From: Cryptomeria japonica
Taxonomy: Eukaryota; Streptophyta; Pinopsida; Cupressales; Cupressaceae
Assembly: GCF_030272615.1 (NCBI RefSeq)
Contig: NC_081413.1
Coordinates: 337,151,302-337,215,301 of the forward strand
Length of the DNA: 64,000 nucleotides
Reading direction: 5' to 3'
Every line of letters starts with the position of its first letter. Positions within the stretch are counted from its first letter, which is position 1. Made by a program: the position numbers and the translations under genes. A model generated the notes under the pieces. That model was not told the DNA's origin. It saw nothing but the letters and a program-made list of their open reading frames with translations, and did not search any database. Below are positions 12,101 to 23,935 of this stretch, in pieces.

Positions 12101-13349
12101 AGAGCAATATCAGGAGCTAGCAGATTTTTGAAATATCTAACCCCTTCTTCTTGAATCTGAATGGCATTTGTAAGCTTATTTCTTGTGTTTTTTTTAATAA
12201 TGGAGAAGATAGATGATGTTGCTAGCTTAGCTTTCGCAGTAGCGTGAATTGTTTTTATATTTTTATCTCCTTCTTTTAACCATAACTCCTTAGACTTGTA
12301 ACGCTAATAAACTTCTTCTCTTTTGCACAACTCTTCCCATGTCTCTTGCGACTATTTTTGTTGTTCATGTGTACTTGGATCCAAACCATGAAGAATTATG
12401 TTATCCTAATTGTTTGCTAGTTCTTTAGCTACCGTGTCTTTCTCTACAAAGATGTTTATAAAGACTTTAACATTCCATTCTTTGATTTGGGTCTTGATAT
12501 GTTGCATTTTCCTATCAAACTTGAATATCTTTGTGCCATGATGAAAAGGAGCACTAACCCACCATTGGCACAAGAGGGGCAGTAAATGTGGATAAACCAC
12601 ATTTTTACAAATTTGAAGGAGGATCGGTGGACTAAGCACTTATTGGCACTAGTAATGTTCAGTGAAATAGCAAAGTGGTCTAAGCAAATGAGGGGTAAAA
12701 TGTCAAATTCCAGATTATAATCCCACAAAGACCAATTTTGAGAGATGAAAAATCTGTCTAGCCTTTCTACAATTTGGGTGAAATTCTTTCTTTTGTTTGT
12801 CCAAGTAAACTGCCCCTTCTTGGGAATTACATCTTTCAAATCATTATCAGAAATGAAGAAAACAAAATCCTCAATGGTTTTAGAGGGAGGGCATTTACCA
12901 CCCTTTTTTTCATGATTAGATGTAATTGCATTGAAATCCCCTCCTAGGATAACATTTTGTTCTGGAAGCTGTTGAATGATGTTTGTTAAGGTATCCCATA
13001 ATCTCTTTTTCTCATGAGTAGGTGTTGGCCCATAAACATTTAAGAGCATAAATGAGAGATCAAAACATTGAATAGTGAGAAGTTGCCAATTGTTACCTTC
13101 ATCAACAATCACTACAACTAAAGACATTGGATTCCAAAGAGTAATTAAGCCTTCAGATGCACCTAATGTTGGAGCATGAGCACACTTCCAATTAGACCAC
13201 TTGTGAACTATTGTCTGAAAAGTATCTTGAGCGGTTTTGGTTTCTTGTAACATAATTATATCTGCCCTTGAAGAATCAAGTTGCTTCTTGATCATGTTTC
13301 TTTTGTCAGAGGCATTAATGCCTCTGACATTCCAAGAGATGATTTTCAT
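9132..13349 (-). pseudogene. LINE ORF2: APE-RT-zf-RNase H
   Basis: ATG 13349 (KIISWNVRGIN) begins an APE-type endonuclease with catalytic ETKT, GGDFNAIT and a LDHFAIS C-terminal motif, to about 12650. RT follows with NFRPISLC (about 11780), LDMMKAYDK (about 11570), the QQGDPL block and FADD (11259-11248). A thumb and KRKRSL segment runs to 10786. A Cys-rich zf-RVT region (LCDQESETVDHLL, near 10020-9985) and RNase H with NFDGSSRGNPG, AECQAL and EGDS (about 9560-9330) complete it. The RNase H tail, FREGTKLADKLDN, continues past a TAG at 9256 to the stop at 9132-9134. Other lesions lie near 11875, 11550, 10785-10440 and 12360-12310. The enzyme would nick target DNA and copy its own RNA in the nucleus. 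Confidence 0.88.
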
Positions 13350-13351
13350 GG

Positions 13352-15003
13352 TTATCGAGGAGAGCAACATACCCTCCTCGGTCTTTTAGTTGCAGAAAAA
13401 TTACCATCAAGAGTTGTTTGGATACGTGCCTCAATTTCTTCCTTAGTTTTTGCTTTGTTTGATTTCTTGCCTCTCAGCTTCTTTGAAATATGGTTCTGGA
13501 TCTGTGCAGGAGATTGAGTAATTGAGAGAGACTAAGAGAAGTCAAATAATGGTTCAGACTGGGTATTAGTATCTTGTTCAATGTTTTCTATAACAACTTC
13601 CTTAGTGGGGAAACAATCGGATGCTAGTTCAGAATCCTCAGATTGGAAGTCATCCATTTCAGCTTCCATTAACAACAAAGGAGGTAACTGATGGGACTTG
13701 GGGATGTTGGCTATAAGAGGGATGTTGAAAGGCATAAACCTTGCATCATCCACTATACTATTGAAAACACTCAGACCGGGATGCAATAAAATGTTATTTG
13801 CGATCATCTTCACCGAATGGAACTCCTGTAGAGCATTTGGATTATTGACCCAAATAGGTAAGAGGACATCTATAATTAGTGATCTTGAGGCTTTGGAAAT
13901 ATCATCGTCTTCCTTTAGAATTTGTTCTACGATTTCATCAAATAACTAGGATCCCGTTGAGGACAACAGATCTTAAGCTAGATGTTCAATATTAATTGGA
14001 TATATTTTAAAACCATGTGCTCTATTTGGATCACCCATGATATAGATAAATTGTTTTTCAAAAATAAGATTCTTCTTAGAATCACCCAGATTTGGAGTCG
14101 CATAATAGTGAGGGGGTTAACTATAGGATAACATGAGTATGTTGATGCTAAAATAAAGAGCTTGGGCAGTGACAGATGAACATAGACATAATTAAAAAAT
14201 CTAGACAAAACAAAAATGGTAAAAACTTTGTAAAGTACCTATGAGATGGTGAAAAAAGTGGAATGACAATTCAGGTTTGTCGTTAGCAACAGCACATGAA
14301 GAACTTTGGGATTCAAAGGGAGCTACTGGTAAATCTGAATTTTTGTGCAAGTTAAACGTTTCTTCCTGATACCCCTCAGTGGAATTAGGGAATGAGGAGA
14401 GAGGTTCATATTGATAAGTACAACACCTAGGATCAGAGGAATGGTCCTTACAAACTTGAGTCGTTGAGCATTTGATCCCTTGACATTGGAAGCTAAAATG
14501 ACCCAAAGCTTTAGAATGATGATTCACTGCTTCAAGATTTTGAATACAAATTTCTTGTTTCCAAGTACCGAATTTAGAAAGAATAGAGATTTCTAAAGGG
14601 AATAGCTTAGAGACATCTAGCAGTACACAGACTCGAACCCTAAGATGTGTAAGTTTGAAAGGGTTAAGGTCATGTTTGATAAAGATGCCTATCCTATTTG
14701 CAAGAATTTCAATCAAATCGAGATCCTAGTATTCAAGAGGCAATGCAGGAAAAACCACCCAAAAGGGGGCATATTTGTAAATCTTAACATCAGTTTTGAA
14801 ATTTGAAACCCATGGAATAGTAAAGTTACCATAGCCCATAGAGAACCAACCCTTACTTCTATGAACTAGATCTTTGTATTCTTGCAAGTGGAAAGTAGCA
14901 ATAAAGAACTCAAACCCATTATCAGTGTAAAAAATGTCTTTAAGCCCTTTCCAGTTTTTTTCCGCCAATGATGATAAAATTGGGAAAGACGGGATAAAAT
15001 TCT
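13352..15003 (-). pseudogene. LINE ORF1 (gag-like, DUF4283)
   Basis: The minus-strand frame after TAG at 15003 contains an RNA-binding domain of DUF4283 type: AEKNWKGLKDIF near 14965, then WVVFPALPLEY and ANRIGIFIKHD around the stop near 14725. A knuckle remnant KALGHFSFQCQ has lost its first two Cys (about 14490). An acidic/Ser-rich middle and a basic tail (KKLRGKKSNKAK, about 13480) lead to TAA 13354-13352. Stops and frame changes occur near 14725, 14200, 13980, 13950 and 13530. Further protein-like sequence lies upstream (MGRAICGFGERK near 15180), so the true start is not fixed. Such proteins bind LINE RNA; this copy is dead. Confidence 0.7.
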
Positions 15004-15612
15004 AGAACTTACCAATGATTGCGCTTTCCCAAAGCTATGCGACTTGTGGGAGAAGTAAGTAGTCTCGTAGCATAACTATATGACGACAACCAATTTGCTT
15101 TGAAAGTGTTGTATCTGCTCTATCTTTGTTAGAAGTCGAGTCCTATGCTTTCTTTCTCCAAACCCACAAATTGCCCTACCCATTTTCCTTGGAAAAGGTG
15201 TTTGGCTTGAAGGTTGCTCTGTGCTCATTATGCAAAGGAATATTGTTCGGGTTTGATAGAAAGCTTTCTTTATTTAGAGGAACCGCATGACACATATGAA
15301 GGAGGCCAAATATCATCTTGTCCACGATTGGTATTCTTAGGTTTTAGATTTACAGGGAGCATATTTGGTCATGAGACAAAGGATGGGAGCCATTTATCAT
15401 GTTGTCCATAATTCATGCTTGTGGACTTTAAATCGGCCTCTGAATCTCCAAATATTTTATCAAGAAACCCTATGTTTTGCTCCAGAGTACGAAAAAACTC
15501 AGGCTTAGAGTCATCACAAATGTCAAAGATTTCTTATTGTTGTTTGTTCAGATGTTTAAAAGGCAATTTAGGGTACAAGTATGGGAATGACCGATTGTTC
15601 GAAGGTTACCTT
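15004..15612 (-). other. Possible LINE 5' region
   Basis: No clear gene. Minus-strand sequence just upstream of ORF1 is partly protein-like but broken by stops. Two small plus-strand ORFs (15214-15411, 15415-15618) have no recognisable features and are probably fortuitous. Confidence 0.3.
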
Positions 15613-15839
15613 CCATAGAAATTGTTCAGTCCATTTTTTTGACTAAGCCCATAACTGAACCAATTTTTCCTCTGGACTGACCTCTGAACTGTGCTCTTGC
15701 CATGACTGGGTTTTTGAAATTTTTTTCCCGCCCATGGCCCTCATCCATAGAAACTGTTCAGTCCGTTTTTCTGACTAAGCCCATAACTGAATCAATTTTG
15801 CCTCTGGACTGAATTGAACCAATTTTGCCTCTGGACTGA
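15613..15839. repeat. 68-bp direct repeats near LINE 5' end
   Basis: Two copies of a 68-bp unit (15613-15680, 15745-15812) share TTCAGTCC, GACTAAGCCCATAACTGAA and CCTCTGGACTGA. A third short copy of the tail follows at 15813-15839. They lie upstream of ORF1 in LINE orientation, where some LINEs carry tandem promoter monomers. That role is inference. Confidence 0.75.
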
Positions 15840-16974
15840 TTTTGAACCAATTGTGTCTTGTGTTTTTTGCTTTCTCTTATTTTTTGCTTTGTGCTTTGTC
15901 TGGTCTTTGCCCCTTTGATGTAATGTGGTTAATTTCTATTATGGGGCTGTTCCGTTTTTGTGCTCTTTGTTGGCTTAATTTCTTGTTAAGACTTCACTAA
16001 GCTTTGATACTGTTAAAGGGTTTTAGGTCCCTTTAAACCCTGTTTTTGCCTTAATCAAAAACATCATATCTCATGACCTACATACTGAAAGATGCCGGGT
16101 AAGGAATGTAGCAAACCGACTTACTTTTTTTATTTTTGTATTCTTTCTCCAGCAAGAAGGAAATTGTTTTTGTTTGTTTGTTTTGTGGTTTTTCACTTTT
16201 TTTGTGTGTTTTTGCAAAGTATGTATGCTTGGGAATTTAAGTAATGCAATTGAAAGACAATAATAAACATAAGCTAATGATTGAAAATAAATTTCAGATT
16301 GACGGAATTTGTAACATCAATTATTAAAAGCCAATAAACAATGGAATTCACCAAAGACAAGCCAAAATTGGCCTACTAGGGGTCCAACGCTTTGCCTGGA
16401 GGGCTGCTTTATTAGCATAAATGAGTCCAGGTGCTGCTACATGATCTATCAATGAGTCCTAACTGCTCTAATGAGTTTGTTTTCTCTAGTAAATAATTAC
16501 CAAAAACAAATCTAACATAAATTGACCAAACTGTTGTTGTTTCCTTCAAACCTCTAGGAGTCTTCACTGTAAATGGGCAATTTTCCACATTGATTTGCTT
16601 CTATCTCTCTCCAGTGACATCATAAGCTTGAAAGAATGATTCCAATATTTATTCCTACTGCTGACAATGAGATTTGTACAAAAAATCCCAAGTAAAACCC
16701 TTCAATTTTTTTTTTTATGGATTCCAAGCAAGTAGGGAAGGTACGACTGGCCCTAGAATGGTATGGCTAGCATTTAGGAGAGGAAAACTTGTTGTAAAAC
16801 CTTCCAGTCTGATCAATAATTATTGTCCAAACCCTTTCCTTGCTGCCTCAGCTGATAAATCACTCAATTTGGTCCACCAATGACCTGAATTACTGAAAAT
16901 AGTGCCAAATCAGATAGGGGCTACGTCCAACCTGTGAGAATATGGGAGATTTTGTTCCCAAATCCTTACCAAAA
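15840..16974. other. Unassigned intergenic sequence
   Basis: No confident gene. Near 16000 the minus strand has a sequence like a decayed retroelement PBS (AGTATCAAAGC). A run of 11 or more T (16700-16711) interrupts otherwise mixed sequence. A 69-codon plus frame (16674-16883) and a broken minus frame overlap; neither shows a known domain. Confidence 0.3.
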
Positions 16975-17086
16975 CCTGCAAATTTGAATTTGCAGAAGAT
17001 GAAGAAAATAAACCAAGAATACCAAAAATGAGAGCCAAAACAAAAATATAATAGCTTCCAACCCTAATTGAACTCTTCCAAGACAT
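16975..17086 (-). CDS. Possible 5' exon with signal peptide
   Basis: ATG 17086 on the minus strand opens a 37-codon stretch that looks like a secretion signal: a short basic start (MSWKSSIRVGSYY), a hydrophobic core (IFVLALIFGILGLF) and a Ser/Ala cleavage region. It ends TTGCAG followed by GTTTTG, a usable 5' splice site. Unspliced, the frame reaches a TGA near 16915 and continues protein-like to about 16690 with one more stop. The chromovirus inserted 26 bp upstream of this ATG, so any promoter is now 9 kb away. No family recognised; a pseudogene or chance ORF is equally possible. Confidence 0.25.
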
Positions 17087-17112
17087 CTTTTAAGATTCCA
17101 AAAGAATCTTCT

Positions 17113-19269
17113 TGGTGCAGGAGCACCTAGTTGAGTAAAACTCCCATTTTTTAGTATTTAATGCTTTCATGTTTGTAATGTCTTGTGTTAGGTTTATTAT
17201 GTTGTTTTAGGTTGTTATGTGTCATGTTTAGTGGTTTTTATCTCATTTTGGGCTCAAGAGATCAAGTTTTGCCTTTCAGGCTTTGAGTTGACAATTTTTG
17301 GCAAAAATGTGCAAAATTGCCAAAAAGGTCTTCTAATGCTTTCCAAAGCATTGAAACATGTTTGATAGGTTTTTTTAGGCATATCTAAGTTGTTTAGACA
17401 AGTTGACAAGGTTAGGTTGTCAAAAATGCCTCATTGAGCAAGAAAAGTTGTCATTTGGCTTGAAAAGTTGTCAAAATTGTCATTTTTGGGTTTTTCTTGC
17501 AAAAGGTAGTTGTGAAAGCCTCTTGTCCGTACAGGGCTTGATAAATAATTGGATGGACTATAAAAATACCTCCCTTTTCCTTGAATAAGTTTCGTGATTG
17601 TATAAGCAAGAGCTTTTGAATAAAATCATAAAATTTGGCTTTTATGACTGGTTTTTCCTTCCTTTATGAAATAGTTTGTACTGTAGCTCCATAGTCCGTA
17701 CTGCGCCTTTGGGAAGTGTGCATAACAGTTGTATAATTCTCTCTAGTTTATTTTGGTATTGGTTTCTCTTGTAAATTGGATTGTACAAAATTATTTGCAA
17801 ACTGTGTGCTCGTTGCCCTATCAAGGGTTTGAAGTTCTAAAATGTCACCACTTGACTAATCCAGGTTTGGGATCCCACATAATGGATTTAGTCAAGTTGG
17901 AATTCATGTATATACTATACATATGCTCTATTTTGTGCCAAAAGTGTGGTTGGAAGAAGGATTTGAGTGAATACTAGGCAAGTATTGGTTATTTGGCTAG
18001 TAGCATGAACTAAAACTCAAGATTTTCACCCAAAAGTAATTTGGAGTGAACAAATGAATGAGGTAGAGGTCTGGACATGTGACCAAGGGTGTGAAGCATC
18101 ATCTTGATGTGTTAGAATAGCTTGTTCCATTCAATCATTCTCACTTTGTAAACAAAACAGTGAGTTCACTGTTTTTCTGAATTATGTTGTCAATTTGCTT
18201 ATGGAATGCTTCAGAAGCATCATCCAAGCCTTGTAGCTGAGAAGGCATTGTAATAGGAGATTATCCAATGTTTTCATACCTCATTGAGGTGTATGTCTAA
18301 ACCAAAACTCTTCTTTATGCAGGTCCCAAAGTGTAATGATTGCTGACTGGTAAAAGGGTAGCAAAAAGACAGTGACAGTGGCAATTTTACTATTTTCTCA
18401 CTTGTTTGCCGAGTGTTTGGCATTTTGCTTGAAGGGCAGCAACAGGGGAAGGTTCTATTTGTTGTGGCAGAATCCTGAGCCATTTTAGAGGCTTGAAGAG
18501 TGGATTTGGAGAGACTTTCCAATGTTTTTTTCTCTAAACCCTACCAAACCCTCCAAATATGCCTAGAATGGTGGACAATCCTTTTGTAGCTCTACCAGTG
18601 GACCAAACCATGAAAATCCTTCAATACTTACCTCTAAAACACCTTCCAAAACAATTTTATTGAAGGAGAAGCCCATCGTTGGGTAGGGTGAGTAAAAAGG
18701 TGACAATTACCCCTCCACGGGCTTGTAGCCCTTTGACTACATAACACACACTTTTTGGAACCCGATTGCAAGGAGGACTTGGGAACTCATGAAATCTTAT
18801 GTGATCGTCCTAAGATAGTGAATCAAATGTCAAATGGAACCTTGGATAGTGTGGAGCCCCTTTTTGAGGTTTGACCCTTGGTTGGTTGGTTGGTGGGTTG
18901 AGGAAGCCAAGGCTATGGGCCTTAAACTAAATTGTGAGCATCAAAACTTTAATAAAACCTTGCTGCCCCTACTTGTCCATGCAAAAGACTCCTAAAGAAA
19001 TCTGAAACAGAGGGTTGAATGCCAAAGAGCAGAGATTGAGGGTGTGTAGATGGGTGGAGTGAGTAATTTGAGTAGATTTGAGCATGGGTGTGAGCCAACA
19101 CCAAAAGGGGGGGTTTATTAGGAAAGTGATACATGAAGTGCTTGGCACTATAACTGCAAGAATAATTTTGTAAACACATACAACAGACTCATACAAGTTT
19201 TTGGGTAACAAATTGAACTTATTGAGCAAATTGGCCTTTTTTATCACTTTCCTAGCAATCTCCCTATCA
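17113..19269 (+). repeat. 5' LTR of chromovirus
   Basis: 2157 bp, begins TGGTGCAGGAGCACC, ends CTCCCTATCA. Contains TATA box CTATAAAAAT (17558-17567) and AATAAA (17619-17624), spacing compatible with a short R region. Small ORFs that recur in both LTRs are simply the duplicated repeat. Confidence 0.95.
17558..17567 (+). promoter_or_regulatory. LTR TATA box
   Basis: CTATAAAAAT, conserved as CTATAAAAAG at 24381-24390 in the 3' LTR. An AATAAA lies about 55 bp downstream. Confidence 0.65.
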
Positions 19270-19272
19270 TAG

Positions 19273-19285
19273 TGGTATCAGAGCC
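19273..19285 (+). promoter_or_regulatory. Primer binding site
   Basis: TGGTATCAGAGCC, three bases after the LTR end; matches the 3' end of initiator tRNA-Met. Confidence 0.9.
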
Positions 19286-19322
19286 AACAAAAGATTCAGG
19301 AGGAAATGAACATTAGGAAAAC

Positions 19323-20411
19323 ATGGTGACTAATGCAGAATTAGCTAAGAAGGTTGAGGACCAAGAAGAGGAAAATAGGGCACTCAGAGAAAGATTAGAT
19401 CAACTAGCAATGAAACTAGTTGAAGTAGAAGTCAAAACTGAAGAAGTCCATGAGAAGGTTGGAGATCAGGGTAAAATGATGGCAATAGAGGATGAGGTCC
19501 CCATGCCTGACCTTGTCATTGAGCAAGAACCATTCTTGAAAGCCTTGAGAGCTATGAGTGGTAAAACCTTAGAGGGAGTGGCTCTTTTCAGTGGGAAGAT
19601 GGATCCAGATGCTCTTATAGAGTGGATTAAATGTCTAGAAAACTATTTTGAATGTGATGGAGCAACTGAAGCACAAAAGGTTAAGGTAAAAAAATCAAGG
19701 CCGAGAGGGGCAACCTTAACTTGGTGGAAGTTCATCCAAGAGGAAAGGGTGAAAGGAGGTAAGCAACCAATAGCCACCTGGAAAGCAATGGAAGCCAAAA
19801 TAAAAGAAACCTACCTTCCAGAAGACTATGAAATATAACTTCACAGGAAAAGACAAAATTTGAGACAAAAAGTCCTAGATGCCAGTAGCTACACTGAGGA
19901 GTTTCAAAAACTGTGCATGAGATCCACAGTAGTGGAAGATGAGAGCATAAAAGTGGCAAGGTACTTGAATGGATTGAGGTGGAACATCCAGGAAGAGATG
20001 AGCTTGTTATGCCCACAAACAATACACAAGTGTTATCAATTGGCACTTAAGGTGGAAGAGAAAGGTAGGAGAAAGCAAGAACAAAACAACAGAGGCAGAG
20101 GTAGGGGAAGAGATGGTAGAGGCCATAGAGGCAGTTTTGGGGGAAGGAGCATAGATCAACGATCCCAGGGAGAGTCTAATCTTCTAGAGAAAAGTGGGGA
20201 TTCTCAGAGCAAACCCAACTATAGGGGTTGGGGATCAAGCAACCCAAGTAGAGGTAGATCTAATGGACCAGGGAGAGGGTCCTACTTCTCAACCATGAAG
20301 TGCTATAAATATCAAAAGTTGGGTCACCCTGCCTATAGATGCCCAGTGAAGCCTAGTTCATCCTATGGTGGTGAAAAAAGGGTAAACTATGTGTTAGGAA
20401 GATGGAGGTAA
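19323..20411 (+). pseudogene. Chromovirus gag
   Basis: ATG 19323. Residues 4-50 form a Glu/Lys/Leu-rich coiled coil. A Retrotrans_gag-like capsid domain (about residues 85-250) holds ALIEWIKCLENYF and LTWWKF. An Arg/Gly-rich linker and a CCHC knuckle (20301-20342) follow, in which the second Cys is Tyr (CYKY), so zinc binding is probably lost. One in-frame TAA at 19836-19838 splits an otherwise open frame of 363 codons. The downstream pol is in another frame, whereas intact chromoviruses usually have one gag-pol ORF, so a frameshift near 20411 is likely. Gag would form virus-like particles in the cytoplasm. Confidence 0.88.
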
Positions 20412-23400
20412 TACCATAACTTCAACATTGAACCACCTAGCTTTAGAAGATGGTGAGAGTTTAATGATCAAGAGAGTGTTAATGAAGAAGCCGCATAGTA
20501 CAGAGGCCTTACAGAGGAGAGCATTATTCAGGATTAAGTGTAAAATCATGGGAAAGGTGTGTAAGGTGATCATAGATTCAGGATCCACATATAACATCAT
20601 ATCAGAGGAAGCGGTAAGCAAATTGAAACTACCTAGGATACAACACAAGGAGCCATACAAGGTCACATGGTTAAATAAGGGACAACATGTGTTAGTAAAT
20701 GAGCAGGCCTGGGTAGATTTCCACATAGGTGGATATGTAGATAGGATCCTATGTGACATCCTTCCTATGGATGCTTGCCACCTGCTGTTGGGTAGGCCAT
20801 GGCAGTTTGACCGAAAAGCACACCATGATGGGGAAAGAAACTCCTACTCATTTCAGAAAGATGGAGTAACCTATCAGATTCAATCCCTCATTGAAGAAGG
20901 AGAGAGCAACAATAAAGTGCCTAACATCTTGTTAGTGAATGAGAAAGAGTTCATAAAAACACTAGAAGAAGGTGAAGGAGTAGGATTTGCACTCATATTG
21001 AAACCCAAAGAAGAAAAGGTAGAAAAGAAAGTTGAAATACCATATGAGGTGCAACAAATCCTTGATAACTTCAAAGCAATAATCAGTGATGGTACACCTG
21101 CAACTTTACCACCTCCTAGAGCCATTAGCCATCAAATTGACTTCATACCTGGAGCCTCTTTGCCAAATAAGGCAGCCTATAAGATGACCCCTGAACAAAA
21201 TGAAGAGGTAGCAAGACAAATACAAGAACTCTTAGACCAAGGGCTAATTAGGAAAAACATTAGTCCTTGTGCAGTACCTACAGTGTTGGCACCTAAGAAG
21301 GGTGGAACATGGAGATTTTGTACAGATTCTAGAGCCATCAACAAGATCACCATCAAATATAGATTTCCCATACTCGGGATAGAGGATTTGATGGATTGTT
21401 TGGGGGGTGCACAAAATTTCAGTAAGATTGACTTGAAGAGTGGTTACCATCAGATAAGAATCAAAGAGGGGGATGAATGGAAGACAACTTTCAAAACAAA
21501 TGAGGGTCTCTATGAGTGGCTTGTCATGCCTTTTGGACTCTCTAATGCTCCCAACACATTCATGAGACTTATGAATGAAGTTTTACATGATTTCATTGGC
21601 AAGTTTGTTGTTATGTATTTAGCTGATATTCTTATTTTCAGTAAGACTAAGGAAGAGCATTTGAAGCATTTAGCTATTGTTTTGAGATAGTTATCTGAGG
21701 AACAACTAACCATTAATCTAGAAAAATGTGATTTCTTGAAGCAAGAATTGGTCTATCTTGATTTTGTTGTATCAGGAGGCAATCTGAAAATGGATCAGTC
21801 TAAAGTTGCAGCAATAACTAGTTGGCCAACTCCTAGGACAACGAGTGATGTCAGAAGCTTCCATGGTTTGGCACAGTTTTACAGAAAGTTCATCAGGAGA
21901 TTCAGTGAGATTTGTGCTCCAATGTTAAACACCATCAAAGGGGGTGTAAAGGTAAAATTTTAGTGGAAAAGTGCAGCCAATAAGGGGTTTGAGTTATTGA
22001 AAACTAAACTAGCTACTCAACCAGTGCTCATTTTACCTAGTTTTGATAAACTTTTTACTATTGAATGTGATGTTAGTAATATTGTTGTAGGAGCTGTTTT
22101 AAGTCAAGAAAATAGACCAGTTGCATTCTTTAGTGAGAATTTGAATGATGCAAAGAAAAAGTACTCTTCCTATGATTTAGAACTCTATGCATTAGTACAA
22201 GCACTTAGGAAATGGAGACACTATCTTCTTCCTAAAGAGTTTGTTGTATACACAGACAATCAGGCACTAAGTTTCTTGAACTCACAGGATAAACTGAATC
22301 ATAGGCATGTTAAATGGGTAGAATACTTGCAAGCTTATACTTTTACTCTTAAGCATAAGAAGGGTCAGTTGAATAAAGTAGCAAATTCTTTGAGTAGAAG
22401 GTTGTTAACTATTCATGAGATTCAAGTTCAAAGCATTGGTATTGATAGTTTCAAAGACATGTATCCTACTGATGATGATTTTGCTGAAGCTTATAAAGTT
22501 TGTCAAGATTTTGAGAATAATTTCCATGGTGCATATGCTGATTTCACTTTGCAGGATGGTTTATTATTCAGGGGTGAACAATTGTGTGTTCCAAAAGGTT
22601 CTATGAGAGAGAACCTCATTCAAGAGAAGCACAATGGGTGCTTAAGTGGACATTTCGGTCTCAACAAGACCTTAGAGTTGGTTCAAAGATTCTATTATTG
22701 GCCTAAGATGGAGAGAGACATCAGGAGGTATGTTGAGCAACGCTTGGTATGTCAGAAAGCAAAAGGTAATTCCTCTAATGTTGGTTTATATCAGCCTCTT
22801 CCCATTCCACATAGACCTTGGGATTGCATTAGTATGGATTTTGTGGTAGGATTACCTAGAACTCAAGCAAGATTTGATAGCATTTTGTAGTAGTTGACAT
22901 ATTTAGCAAAATGGCTCACTTTATTCCTTGTAAGACAACACATGATGCAAGTCATATTGGTTATTTGTTTTTCAAAGAAGTGGTTAGAATTCATAATTTG
23001 CCTACTAGCATTGTTTCAGATAGGGATGTTAAGTTTCTTGGTCATTTCTGGAAAATATTGTGGAAGAGATTGGGTACTAATCTCTCTTTTGGTTTAGCTT
23101 ATCATCCACAAACTGATGGCCAAACCGAAGTTGTGAACAGGTCTCTTGGAAACATGCTTAGGTGCTTGACAAAGGAATATGGGCAAAGTTGGGATTAGCT
23201 GATTCATCAAGTAGAATATGCCTACAATGATAGTGTTAACCGGTCTATAGGTAAAAGTCCATTTGAAGTTGTTTATGGTATGCATCCAAGGGGTATAATG
23301 GAGTTGAGGGATATCACTAATTTGCAGCATAAGAGTGGAACAACAGATGACATGGCACAATCCATGAAGGAGGTTCATGAGCAAGTGAGACAAGCTCTCC

Positions 23401-23913
23401 AAGATACCTCCCAAAAAGTCAAGGCAAGAGTGGATGCTACAAAGAGAGATGTTCAGTTTTCCATAGGTGATTATGTGATGGTTCACTTGAACAAGGCAAG
23501 GCTACAAAAGGGAGTTCCAAGCAAACTTCAGATGAGGAGAATAGGCCCTTGCAAAATCTTGGCTAAGTATGGGTCTAATGCTTACAAAGTTGATTTGCCT
23601 ACTGATGTTTCTTTGTCTCCCATTTTAAATGTTGCAGATTTGATTGCTTTCAAGGGGTAAGCATCTGAGGAGATTCAAAGAGTTTCAGATGTTGCACAAT
23701 CCCTTTCTGATCTATCTCTCCCTTCTCTTTCTTTTTCACCAAGCTGAACAAGTTCTAGACTCCAGGATTCTCAAAAAGACAAGGAATCACACCTACGTGG
23801 AGCATCTAATCAAATGGAAGGACAAGCCTATCTCAGAGGCCACATGGATACCTGAAGCTGACTTTAAGAAATTTGGCATACCTTCTTCTTTGTTGCCTCA
23901 AGGAGTCACATGA
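20412..23913 (+). pseudogene. Chromovirus pol with chromodomain
   Basis: Protease with DSGST (20575-20589). RT has KIDLKSGYHQ, MPFGLSNAP and an active site reading YLAD (21616-21627), where the family has two Asp. RNase H (DNQALSFL) follows. The integrase zinc finger has one Cys replaced by Arg (22741-22743), while the core keeps SMDFVVGLP, SDRDVKF and TDGQTE. The C-terminus is a GPY/F-like segment and a chromodomain (about 23735-23890, with IKWKDKPISEATW). Stops at 21688, 21961 and 23196, a one-base loss near 22887 and a frame change near 23660-23740 break it. The chromodomain normally steers integration to particular chromatin. Confidence 0.92.
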
Positions 23914-23935
23914 CTTCTTTGTTTTTGGGGGAGTA

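Larger units (their letters stand above)
9132..15003 (-). mobile_element. L1-like LINE with RNase H, decayed
   Basis: A near-complete non-LTR retrotransposon on the minus strand. ORF1 has a DUF4283-type domain and knuckle remnant. ORF2 has an APE endonuclease, reverse transcriptase, C-terminal zinc-binding region and RNase H. ORF1 ends TAA at 13354-13352 and ORF2 starts ATG at 13349, three bases on. This is the compact plant L1 layout; the terminal RNase H is known from several plant L1 lineages. Several stops and frameshifts make it inactive. The 5' limit is uncertain and may reach about 15.8 kb, where direct repeats occur. Confidence 0.88.

Noticed and set aside
13281..13517. Plus-strand ORF across the ORF1/ORF2 junction
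   Set aside because: Shadow of the LINE coding strand.
16674..16883. 69-codon plus ORF with GRKL/VHQ-like tail
   Set aside because: No domain, overlaps a minus frame of equal quality, and starts next to a T-rich homopolymer.
17403..17977. Small ORFs that recur at 24226-24776
   Set aside because: They are duplicated only because they lie in the two LTRs of the chromovirus.
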